The notes under the pieces: generated by a model
What the model was told of the DNA's origin: nothing
What the model saw: only the letters and a program-made list of their open reading frames with translations
Databases searched by the model: none
Part shown: one piece after another, positions 36,535 to 43,699 of the stretch
Layout of the letters: every line of letters begins with the position of its first letter
Position numbering within the stretch: the first letter of the stretch is position 1
Made by a program: the position numbers and the translations under genes
Assembly: GCF_900129005.1 (NCBI RefSeq)
Contig: NZ_FQUN01000009.1
Coordinates: forward strand, 186,001 to 250,000
Length of the DNA: 64,000 bases
Source of the DNA: Leeuwenhoekiella marinoflava DSM 3653
GTDB lineage: Bacteria > Bacteroidota > Bacteroidia > Flavobacteriales > Flavobacteriaceae
Reading direction: 5' to 3'

Positions 36535-37769
36535 ACGTTATTCATAAAGTTGATTTGCTGATCTTGATTGGGCCTATAATAATTATTGAAAACCTCTATG
36601 CTTTTATGTCCTGTATAACTCATAATCACTTTATCGGGAACTCCTTCATTTTTCATAATTGTGATGAAAGATCTTCTTGCCGTATGAGAACTTATCCGAT
36701 CTGAAAATGCCGATTCGGTCTCTATAATATCATTGCCATAACGCATTGTCTTTTTCACGATGTGATTATATTCCATTGCTTCAAACAATTCCTTTAAGTA
36801 GTCATTAAACTTTTGATTAGAAATTTTAGGAAGCCGATAGTCATATTTTTCTAAAATTTCTCTTGAATACCTGTTCAAAGGGATAGACAATGACTTAGAA
36901 CGATCTTTTACATCAATAACATTGATAAAATCATCAACGATATCGTTCTTTTTTACTTTTGAATAATTAGAGTAACGCATTCCAGTACTACATCCAAAGA
37001 CAAACAAATCTCGAACGCGTATCAGCTTATCGTTTTTCTTTAAATCGAATTGGTATATTTCATCGACTTGCTCTTTGGTCAATGCTACTTCATCAGTCTT
37101 AAATCTTTTGATATTTTTAAACTGTCTAAATTCGTCGTTATACGTGAACTTATGTGATATTGCCCAATTCATAAAGGTTTTAAACAACCCAATATTTCTA
37201 CTTAACGTATTTGCAGAATGCTTTTTTACTTCAACCGAATAACTGATAAAAGCATTGTAAAATTCCTTATTGATCGTGTTGAAACGTAAATTATATGATT
37301 TGTGGGCTTGAAAATCCTCTAATAAGGTTTTGTTGTATTCATATCTCCGAATTGTTGTAAGTGTGTTTGCTTGATCTGTATTGTCATCTCTTTTATCCTG
37401 AAGAAAAAGCTCATAGACTTTAAAAAAGTCACTTGCATTTTTGCTGACCTTTTTAAACTCGATATTGAATTCCTCTTTAGTCATTTCAATAGTCAACTTC
37501 TCATTAATGGTTTTATACCGACTAATGAGTTCAATGTAAAAATTGGAATATCTTGATAATTGAATTTCAATTGCCCTGCGCAACTCTGCATCCTTTTTTC
37601 TTCCAGATAGGTTTGCCGGTCTTTTGTTTTCAAAATCCCAATCCTTGGGATGGATTTTCTCCCCAGTTGAATAAACAAATGTCTTACCTTCATTTTTGAA
37701 AGAAGCAGTAAAATAAATAAGTGACGTCTTATCTAAATTTGGGTATTTTAGCCTAAATGAATAATTCAT
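36525..37769 (-). CDS. int: Tyrosine integrase of E1
   Basis: The 414-residue recombinase has an arm-binding N-terminus (about 1-100), a SAM-like core-binding domain (about 110-220) and the catalytic domain. Catalytic residues: Arg I in FGCSTGMRYSNYSKV (about 263-277), a Lys in VIDVKDRSKSLSIPLN, HTARRSFITIMKNEG (His and Arg II, about 362-376), SYTGHKSIEVFNNYYRPN (His II, and Tyr about 401). All six are present. It should insert the circular element into the tRNA-Ser 3' end. The gene lies at the tRNA-distal end of E1 and reads inward. Confidence 0.95.
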   Translation of the reverse strand: MNYSFRLKYPNLDKTSLIYFTASFKNEGKTFVYSTGEKIHPKDWDFENKRPANLSGRKKDAELRRAIEIQLSRYSNFYIELISRYKTINEKLTIEMTKEEFNIEFKKVSKNASDFFKVYELFLQDKRDDNTDQANTLTTIRRYEYNKTLLEDFQAHKSYNLRFNTINKEFYNAFISYSVEVKKHSANTLSRNIGLFKTFMNWAISHKFTYNDEFRQFKNIKRFKTDEVALTKEQVDEIYQFDLKKNDKLIRVRDLFVFGCSTGMRYSNYSKVKKNDIVDDFINVIDVKDRSKSLSIPLNRYSREILEKYDYRLPKISNQKFNDYLKELFEAMEYNHIVKKTMRYGNDIIETESAFSDRISSHTARRSFITIMKNEGVPDKVIMSYTGHKSIEVFNNYYRPNQDQQINFMNNVWK

Positions 37770-37780
37770 CGTAAAATATT

Positions 37781-37800
37781 GGGTGTCGAATTAGGTGTTA
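37781..37800 (+). repeat. E1 right arm repeat (integrase arm-site candidate)
   Basis: GGGTGTCGAATTAGGTGTTA, the partner of the site at 18052-18071. It overlaps the presumed promoter region of the E1 integrase (11 bp before its ATG), so bound integrase could shut off its own gene. Confidence 0.7.
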
Positions 37801-37908
37801 TAAGTGTTATGTTTTAATACTAAAACAAATATATAACTAAATATAAGAATATCATAAACCCTTGTAAAATAAGACATCTATGTATAATAGTCCTAATGAA
37901 GTATAATA

Positions 37909-37936
37909 GGTTCAAAACCCTCATTCTCCGCTGAAA
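37909..37936 (+). repeat. Attachment site 2 (E1/E2 junction)
   Basis: GGTTCAAAACCCTC, then ATTCTCCGCTGAAA: 25 of 28 positions match the tRNA-Ser 3' end at 17985-18012. The T-arm part is kept, but the three changes would spoil the tRNA stems, so this is a pure attachment copy. Confidence 0.88.
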
Positions 37937-37953
37937 GACCTATAAACGGCAAC

Positions 37954-37988
37954 AAAAACCCTCTAAATCAATGATTTAGAGGGTTTTT
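37954..37988 (+). terminator. Terminator at the E2 left junction
   Basis: Ten-base arms CCCTCTAAAT and ATTTAGAGGG, flanked by AAAAA and TTTTT, 18 bp after attachment copy 2. It stands at the same place as the terminators after copies 1 and 3, though the sequence differs. Confidence 0.85.
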
Positions 37989-38029
37989 CATTTTATTCAA
38001 TATCATTTGATATCATTTAAATGCAGTCT

Positions 38030-38051
38030 AAAAGGGGCTAATTCGGTGTCA
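38030..38051 (+). repeat. E2 left arm repeat
   Basis: AAAAGGGGC, T, AATTCGGTGTCA. Of 22 bases 21 match 59961-59982. It also shares the core AATTnGGTGT with the E1 arm sites. Confidence 0.75.
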
Positions 38052-38170
38052 CTTGATGATCCTAAAAAAGTTCCACCAGATAGCCTTAAGTAACTGTATT
38101 TAAAATAGTTAACTCTACATCAAAGTCAGATTTTTTTAGTACATTGGTGGACATCGATACACTAAAAATT

Positions 38171-39382
38171 ATGTCACTCTCACTTTCTCTTTTATTTTAT
38201 ATCAAAAAAAGCAAAGCAGATTCTTCTGGAAAGACCAATATATACCTAAGAATCACGCTTGACGGACATCGCTCAGAATTCAGTATCCACCGCAAAACTC
38301 ACGTCGATTGGTGGAACTCTAAATCTCAACTCGCAATGGGTAATTCGCCAGAGGTTCAAAATATCAATCAACATCTGAGTATTTTGCGAAATAAAGTCTA
38401 TTCCATTCAACAAAATTTTGAAAGAGAAAATGAGACTTATACAGCGACTGATATTAGGGATGTCTTACTTGGCAAAGACAAAACGCAGAAAATGCTACTG
38501 GAGATCTTCCAAGAACACAATGAAAAAGTAGAAAGTCTTATCGGCAAAGATTTTTCTGCCGGAACCGCAGAACGCTATCGAACTTGTAAAAAACACGTAG
38601 CAAGCTTTATAAAGAAGAAATACAAGAAAAATGATATTCCTGTACAGGATGTAGATCATACCTTTATTACGGGTTTTGAATACTATCTGAAGACCACACG
38701 CAAGTGTGCACACAACTCAGCCATTAAGTATATCACTAACTTTAAAAAGATCATCCGGATTGCTCACGCCAACGATTGGATCGATAAAGATCCCTTTCTC
38801 CATTGGAAAGGAAAGCTAAAAATAGTAGAGCGCGAGTTTCTAACTGAAGAAGAAATTCAAAAAATAATAGAGCTCGAATTGAAAATGGAACGGCTCGATC
38901 AAGTTCGCGATATATTTATTTTCTGCTGCTTTACGGGTCTTGCGTATGCGGACGTTAAAAAGCTAAATGGAGGTGATATTAGTGTGGGTGCAGATGGTGA
39001 GGAATGGGTGAAAACAAAACGCTCTAAAACCGATACTAGAAGTAATATTCCAATTTTGCCCATTGCTAAAGTTATCGTTGAAAAGTATAAGGATAATGAG
39101 CTGCTGAAAGAAAAAGATTTGGTACTGCCAGTACTTAGCAATCAAAAAATGAATGCGTATATCAAAGAGATTGCAACTTTGGCGGGTATTACCAAAAACC
39201 TAACCTTTCATTTGGCGAGACATACCTTTGCGACAACGGTTACCCTTACCAATGGCGTACCGATTGAATCCGTGAGTAAAATGTTAGGCCACACTAACCT
39301 CAAAACTACTCAGCATTATGCTAAAATTTTAGATATGAAAGTGAGTAAGGATATGGCGATTCTACGATCAAAATTTAAATAA
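38171..39382 (+). CDS. int: Tyrosine integrase of E2
   Basis: The ATG at 38171 gives MSLSLSLLFYIKKSKADSSG, the usual start of CTnDOT-like Bacteroidota integrases; a TTG further up (38144) is not needed. The order is arm-binding, SAM-like core-binding (about 105-190) and catalytic domains. Catalytic residues are a Lys in VKTKRSKTDTRSNIPIL, HLARHTFATTVTL, LGHTNLKTTQHYAKI. The place of Arg I reads FTGLAYADVKKL: the Arg is Ala. IntDOT-like enzymes are known to lack this Arg. It stands next to the left attachment copy, as expected. Confidence 0.93.
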   Translation: MSLSLSLLFYIKKSKADSSGKTNIYLRITLDGHRSEFSIHRKTHVDWWNSKSQLAMGNSPEVQNINQHLSILRNKVYSIQQNFERENETYTATDIRDVLLGKDKTQKMLLEIFQEHNEKVESLIGKDFSAGTAERYRTCKKHVASFIKKKYKKNDIPVQDVDHTFITGFEYYLKTTRKCAHNSAIKYITNFKKIIRIAHANDWIDKDPFLHWKGKLKIVEREFLTEEEIQKIIELELKMERLDQVRDIFIFCCFTGLAYADVKKLNGGDISVGADGEEWVKTKRSKTDTRSNIPILPIAKVIVEKYKDNELLKEKDLVLPVLSNQKMNAYIKEIATLAGITKNLTFHLARHTFATTVTLTNGVPIESVSKMLGHTNLKTTQHYAKILDMKVSKDMAILRSKFK

Positions 39383-39385
39383 GTT

Positions 39386-40051
39386 CTAAAGGGGCATCCC
39401 GTAGTTTTTGTCTCTGTTATCATATTTTCGCAGATTATCTTGCTGGCCAGAATTTGGCTTAGGGATTTCCTCCCTTATTTTTATGCCTTTCTCAACAAAA
39501 TTACTGGCGGCTGTCTTCCAATTTGTTATTTTCAGCCCTCTGCTCAGCTCCCAACCTTTGGCTTCGAAATGTGCATAGAACTTTTTTCCTTCCATAGCGG
39601 GCCAATTATTTTCTTTAAAAAATTTTAAAACAACCAGTTCATTTTTTGGCCTTGCCAGTTTATTAAAGTTTTCTATTGTTTTATGTTTATAAGAAGATAC
39701 CAAATTTTGGCCTGGTTCTGGTACGCTATTGGCTAATTTTTGACCATCTGAACTAAAAAAAATATACATCTCAACTATTGAGCCTTGAGCCGGATGGTAC
39801 GACGGGAAATATTTTAAATAGCCCCAATCATTAAGATCTTTGAGATAATTATGATAGGTTGTTTTTGATTTGAACTTTGCTTTTTGCATAATCGATTCCC
39901 TGTTTATGGTTATCGTCTTTTTAAAATATTCTCGATTCCATTTTTGAAAGAATGCGAGATACAATGTAATATGACCTTGTTTGATCCTGCGGTCGTTATT
40001 AAAACGCTCAAAAGCTTCATTGAGTTGGATGATGTAGTTTACTTTTTCCAT
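39386..40051 (-). CDS. Hypothetical HTH-like protein of the mobilization locus
   Basis: The 221-residue protein is of a type often seen beside BfmA genes. The first half (LNEAFERFNNDRRIKQGHITLYLAFFQKWN, NRESIMQKAKFKSKTTYHNYLKDLNDWGYLKYFPS) is a winged helix-turn-helix like those in replication initiators. The rest is linker-like, with a final SNFVEKGIKI segment. It overlaps the BfmA-like gene by 13 bp and the convergent integrase ends 4 bp away. It may bind the oriT region or control the transcript. No function is proven by the sequence. Confidence 0.7.
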   Translation of the reverse strand: MEKVNYIIQLNEAFERFNNDRRIKQGHITLYLAFFQKWNREYFKKTITINRESIMQKAKFKSKTTYHNYLKDLNDWGYLKYFPSYHPAQGSIVEMYIFFSSDGQKLANSVPEPGQNLVSSYKHKTIENFNKLARPKNELVVLKFFKENNWPAMEGKKFYAHFEAKGWELSRGLKITNWKTAASNFVEKGIKIREEIPKPNSGQQDNLRKYDNRDKNYGMPL

Positions 40052-40467
40052 TGCTCATTATCATTTGTGTCCAGATATTTCTTTTCCCGATAACGGACTT
40101 CATTCTTTTCTTCAACATATTTTTTTTCAAATATCAATTTCTTTTTGGGTGGTTCTGTTTGTTCAAAAAGAGAATACAGCATTGCAACGGTTGGTTTCGT
40201 TTGGTTCTTTTCAATGTCTTTCATTATGGCAATCATTCCGTTCATCCGTTTCTTAATGAGCAATGAAATTCGCTTTTCTAAGGTTTCCATATTAGGTCCC
40301 ATTGACTCTACTGGGGATATTCCATTTTCCTTAAAAAAGTCCATCATTAAGAGTAATGTCATCGATTGGGATTTCGACAGGATTTTACTAAATTTCCTAA
40401 ATTCAACAGCTACAGAACGTTTAATCTTTAACGTCTCAAATTCCTCTTGTTCATATCCTTTATCCAT
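40039..40467 (-). CDS. BfmA/BtgA-like mobilization protein
   Basis: The 142-residue protein has a ribbon-helix-helix start (ETLKIKRSVAVEFRKFSKILSKSQSMTLLLMMDFFKENGISP) and two helical parts, like BfmA/BtgA. FKENGISP corresponds to FKKTGINP in the E1 relative. It should bind the oriT lying upstream (40597-40648). No relaxase gene follows, in contrast to E1. Confidence 0.82.
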   Translation of the reverse strand: MDKGYEQEEFETLKIKRSVAVEFRKFSKILSKSQSMTLLLMMDFFKENGISPVESMGPNMETLEKRISLLIKKRMNGMIAIMKDIEKNQTKPTVAMLYSLFEQTEPPKKKLIFEKKYVEEKNEVRYREKKYLDTNDNEQWKK

Positions 40468-41357
40468 AGTTTTTAGTAAAATTATTGCCTGTTTACGACG
40501 GTTAACAAATATTTTTAGTAAAAAACAGCGTTTTTATTCAAATTCAAAAAAATAGAAAAACCCTGCAACATCTTATAAACAGTATGTTTATAGCGAAATC
40601 GAATATCCGTAACAGGGCGACTGCCTGTTACCCTCTTGCTATTCGATTCCTTCATTTCATTTCAGGATCTTCATACTTTTCAACAAAAGCTGAAAAGCTA
40701 TTTTAGGTACTTTAAACACCATTCTTTTTTTAGTAATAAATGGAAGTTATATAATTTTAATTGATTGACAATCATATAATTAATTTAATTTATTAATCCA
40801 TTATAGATGGTTTATATTGATGTTATTTGATACTCATTTTCTCTTAAAATCACATACTTATTATATCTTGAGCGTTTTCCTTTTCCTTTGACATTAAATT
40901 CTATATGCCTTAATAATTACCAAGTTTATTTGTAGCAAAATGATACAGATTAGCGTTCATATCAATTTTATTCACTTACTTCCCATAGCGCCATCGCCGT
41001 TACCTTTTCGGTAACAGATACTAAAATTTTGAACGAGTAAGAACTTATAAAAAAGAAGGCACGACTGGTTTATGCAGTTCGTCTCGGGGAAAATTTTAAA
41101 CTTTGTGTAGAGAAAGGTTGTGGTAATCTTTTTGTTAGGCGAATGCTGTCGCTTTTTCTGCGACTGGGTTCAAGATAGTGTAGTGAACCGCTTTTCTCGG
41201 AATGAAGCCCTTCGACTGCGCTCAGGAGAACCTTTTTGCGAAATGTAGAGGAATGGGGTGTAACGGGTTGTAATTACTATTCGGATTTGTTATTATGAGC
41301 CGAATAGCATTCCTAATCGGTTCATAAATAGCAGTTTTATAAGTTGAATAACCTTAA
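40468..41357. other. Non-coding interval with oriT candidate and a dispersed flavobacterial repeat
   Basis: 890 bp without a supported gene. The left part holds a palindrome (TATAAAC, AGTAT, GTTTATA at 40574-40592) and the oriT candidate. The middle is very AT-rich. At about 41060-41240 the DNA is less AT-rich and includes CCCTTCGACTGCGCTCAGG, which I know as a dispersed repeat in many flavobacterial genomes. This may mark an insertion border between the mobility module and the defence operons. Confidence 0.55.
40597..40648. promoter_or_regulatory. Candidate oriT of E2 (nested inverted repeat)
   Basis: Outer arms AATCGAAT and ATTCGATT, inner arms GTAACAGG and CCTGTTAC. It lies 130 bp upstream of the BfmA-like start, the same place as the E1 hairpin relative to its BfmA gene. 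CTTGCTATT at 40635-40643 is identical with 32613-32621 in E1. Confidence 0.6.
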
Positions 41358-41993
41358 TCAGTGTGTTTGAAGAATGTTTTTAAAATGTTTTAAATCATTG
41401 TAAAGCACATCTTTATCAATCATTCTAAATAACCTATAATTGTTACAATGTAATCCACTATTACATTTTTTTAGACTCTGACCCGAATTACAATAACACA
41501 AATCTCTTATACTTAGTTTTTTATTTTGCAACCTTTGCAGCATTAATCTACCAATATTCTTGACATCATTTACACCTAAAATATCTTGATAGGATTGAAC
41601 TATTCCCATTGAACCGTGATCATATTCGTCATAGAAATATTTTTTATTGATTTCGTAATATGAATTGTTCTGGAAATACCTAATTACAATCTCATCGATA
41701 AAATTGAGTAAAGATTTTATTTTAGTTTTTAAAAGTACCTGAGATTTTGCCACGGTAGTAAAACAACAAGAACCTGAATCAGTATACATATGCCTATCCA
41801 ATTTATTTGGAATGCGCCCTCCAACCTCTAAGACCGTTGGAAACACTTCTGGATACATATCTAGTTTTATGACTACCTCATAGCTATCACTATCTGGCAG
41901 AAATAATTCACCACTTAAAGAATTACTCTTTAAGTGGTAAACTAACCCATTATGCTTTGTTAAAACATCTTCAATTTCTTTACTAATATCCAT
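41358..41993 (-). CDS. E2-like CBASS ancillary protein with C-terminal SEC-C-like zinc site
   Basis: The 211-residue protein starts with a ubiquitin-conjugating-like fold: GELFLPDSDSYEVVIKLDMYPEVFPTVLEVGGRIP (strands and the Y/FP..P turn), then RHMYTDSGSCCFTTVAKSQVLL with His 68 and the probable catalytic Cys 76 or 77, like the HPN..G..C core of E2 enzymes. The tail (about 160-190) is DLCYCNSGQSLKKC, with C166, C168, C177 and H182/C183, a SEC-C-like zinc motif. In CBASS, E2-type proteins join the CD-NTase C-terminus to targets and raise its activity. It overlaps the CD-NTase gene by 11 bp. No E1/JAB gene is present, so this is a short type II form. Confidence 0.82.
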   Translation of the reverse strand: MDISKEIEDVLTKHNGLVYHLKSNSLSGELFLPDSDSYEVVIKLDMYPEVFPTVLEVGGRIPNKLDRHMYTDSGSCCFTTVAKSQVLLKTKIKSLLNFIDEIVIRYFQNNSYYEINKKYFYDEYDHGSMGIVQSYQDILGVNDVKNIGRLMLQRLQNKKLSIRDLCYCNSGQSLKKCNSGLHCNNYRLFRMIDKDVLYNDLKHFKNILQTH

Positions 41994-42990
41994 ATGGCTT
42001 TGGTTTAATAATTGCAGAACCTAGAGAACTTTTTAGATGATTACTTTTAGATTCTTCACCTTTGTCATCACCTAAAGGGAATCTTACTCCAAACTGATTA
42101 TTTCTTAATATTTCAGACGCTGCTTTAAAGTTCTTTTCTTCCGAAGCTTTATCACAATCTTCTTTAAGGCTATTAAGTGTTGACAAGAAGTTTGATTTTC
42201 TAGTTTCATTATAGCTTTCAAATACATCTTCATCTGAAGGAGTTGTAGGTCTAAAGCATTTGAATCCGTTATGTTTATTCAGTTCTGCATCAATAGCTCT
42301 TATGGTTTCTCTAAAAGCTTCGTCTAAATTATCTGCATCAACGTAATGATTAGTTGCTAAAATGGTTAGCTCAAATCCACTAGGTAGCTTTAAATTAGAG
42401 TTTTTGTTTTCTCTGAAATTTTTCCAAGCTTTTAAACAACGTACAATAGCTTCTAATCTAGACCTTGTTTTCTTTTTATCATTAAACCACTCATAAAATT
42501 CTTTTGGATCACTTTCTAGCCAATCTTTCGATTTATGAGCCAGCTCAATAGTATCATCTTCTTTAAAATAGATTGGTAGATCTATATGATGGCCGTCGGC
42601 AAACACAACTCTTACGCAAGTTGTTTTTTTTATAGAATCTTTCTGGGTGTGATTTTCAGTTGATTTATATACCCAATCGTGCCAGGTATTAATCGATTGT
42701 TTAATGTCATCATCATTTTTTTTGATAAAATAAACGCCATAATCGGTGTCATAGTCTAATAAAGGTTTTCCATCTCCATCATATGCTACAATTGGATTTA
42801 TGGTGGTTCCCATTTCAGAAGAACCTTGGGGATGAAATTTTGGTTGAATTTCATCTGATTTATTTTCACTGAACCATTTTTTAATTTTTTTCTTTAGATC
42901 TTTTCTACTCTTTTTTAGATCTTCTTTTCTACTTTTACTTAGCTTGATTTCTTGGTCAAACTTGTTAAATTCTTTGTTTAATACTGCCAT
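41983..42990 (-). CDS. CBASS cyclic-oligonucleotide synthase (CD-NTase)
   Basis: The ATG at 42990, 1 bp after the previous stop, gives 335 residues; an earlier ATG would overlap the effector gene. The nucleotidyltransferase signature is full: FHPQGSSEMGT (GS at 56-58), LLDYDTDYGVYF (metal acids D79/D81 or D81/D83) and HHIDLPIYF (third acid D137). A helical C-terminal domain follows (FYEWFNDKKKTRSRLEAIVRCLKAWKN). The C-terminus ends in ...SAIIKPKPYGY, ready for E2-mediated conjugation. On phage infection it should make a cyclic di- or trinucleotide that opens the Cap15-like effector; the nucleotide cannot be told. Confidence 0.92.
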   Translation of the reverse strand: MAVLNKEFNKFDQEIKLSKSRKEDLKKSRKDLKKKIKKWFSENKSDEIQPKFHPQGSSEMGTTINPIVAYDGDGKPLLDYDTDYGVYFIKKNDDDIKQSINTWHDWVYKSTENHTQKDSIKKTTCVRVVFADGHHIDLPIYFKEDDTIELAHKSKDWLESDPKEFYEWFNDKKKTRSRLEAIVRCLKAWKNFRENKNSNLKLPSGFELTILATNHYVDADNLDEAFRETIRAIDAELNKHNGFKCFRPTTPSDEDVFESYNETRKSNFLSTLNSLKEDCDKASEEKNFKAASEILRNNQFGVRFPLGDDKGEESKSNHLKSSLGSAIIKPKPYGY

Positions 42991-42991
42991 T

Positions 42992-43609
42992 TTAAAAATC
43001 GTGTTTTTTGTTATTACTAACCCATTTGAGGTCTTTAAATTCTCCTTTGGTCTGGTAGGGTGACCTATTTGTAAAATATCTTCCTGATAGTATTTTTTCA
43101 TTACCATCATTAATAAATTTAACTACTTCTGTACCATAGTGTGGTGGAAAGCCTTGTTCTATACTACCTTCGTTATGATAGTTGTATATAAGATTATAAT
43201 GTTGGCCATCCGGAGTGGTTTCTACATACATCCCCTTATTTATGGATGGTGATGATAGAGAACCATCAGGCTTTTTCGTAAATGACGAAACAGTTATTTT
43301 ACTACCTGATTGTGAAACAATTTTAATATGTTCTAATTCGCCTGTTTTTACATTTCCACCATCATCTTTATATTGATATACCAATTTTCCCTCGTATCTA
43401 CCGGAGAAATCATCAACCCAAAACAACCACTTAAATGGTCTAAACTGCCATAAATACTTTGTTATTAAAGTTATTAGCAAGGTTAAACCTCCAAAAACTG
43501 AAATCGATAAACCAAAGGATTCTTTCGTCAGGTATATCAGAACGAAAGCAACAATTACAATTCCTATGAGGTATTTGGGATGGTAATATTTTAAATAGTC
43601 TTTTTCCAT
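42992..43609 (-). CDS. cap15: Cap15-like CBASS effector (2TM plus beta-barrel)
   Basis: The 205-residue protein has two close N-terminal membrane helices (about 13-28 and 34-50), then an all-beta domain: FSGRYEGKLVYQYKDDGGNVKTGE, IKIVSQSGSKITVSSFTKKP, YNLIYNYHNEGSIEQGFPPHYGT, ILSGRYFTNRSPYQTKGEFKDL. This fits Cap15, whose small lipocalin-like barrel binds a cyclic dinucleotide and lets the membrane helices disrupt the inner membrane, killing the infected cell. It is the first gene of the CBASS operon, 1 bp before the CD-NTase. The domain order is clear; the ligand is not. Confidence 0.88.
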   Translation of the reverse strand: MEKDYLKYYHPKYLIGIVIVAFVLIYLTKESFGLSISVFGGLTLLITLITKYLWQFRPFKWLFWVDDFSGRYEGKLVYQYKDDGGNVKTGELEHIKIVSQSGSKITVSSFTKKPDGSLSSPSINKGMYVETTPDGQHYNLIYNYHNEGSIEQGFPPHYGTEVVKFINDGNEKILSGRYFTNRSPYQTKGEFKDLKWVSNNKKHDF

Positions 43610-43655
43610 ATTGCATTGTATTTAAGATTAATACTGCAATACTACGATCCTAATA

Positions 43656-43670
43656 TGCAATGTAATTGCA
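43656..43670. promoter_or_regulatory. Palindromic operator candidate of the CBASS operon
   Basis: A perfect inverted repeat TGCAAT, GTA, ATTGCA sits 46 bp upstream of the effector ATG, in the 90-bp gap after hsdR. Related half-sites TGCATTGTATT (43613) and TGCAAT (43635) lie nearer the gene. Confidence 0.5.
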
Positions 43671-43699
43671 TAGTTCCAAAAATAATGGAGAGAGAAGTG

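Larger units (their letters stand above)
18007..37930. mobile_element. Integrated mobilizable element E1 in tRNA-Ser
   Basis: Bounded by the tRNA 3' end and its copy at 37909-37936; about 19.9 kb. It holds an integrase with an excisionase-like gene at the right end, a replication/primase module, a relaxase with helper and an oriT candidate, and a cargo of defence genes on the left. There is no type IV secretion set, so it should be mobilizable and not self-conjugative. Near-identical 20-base arm repeats lie just inside both ends (18052 and 37781). Confidence 0.85.

Noticed and set aside
37909-37936. A second tRNA-Ser gene at the E1/E2 junction
   Set aside because: Only the T-arm and acceptor 3' part is present; nothing upstream folds as the rest of a tRNA.
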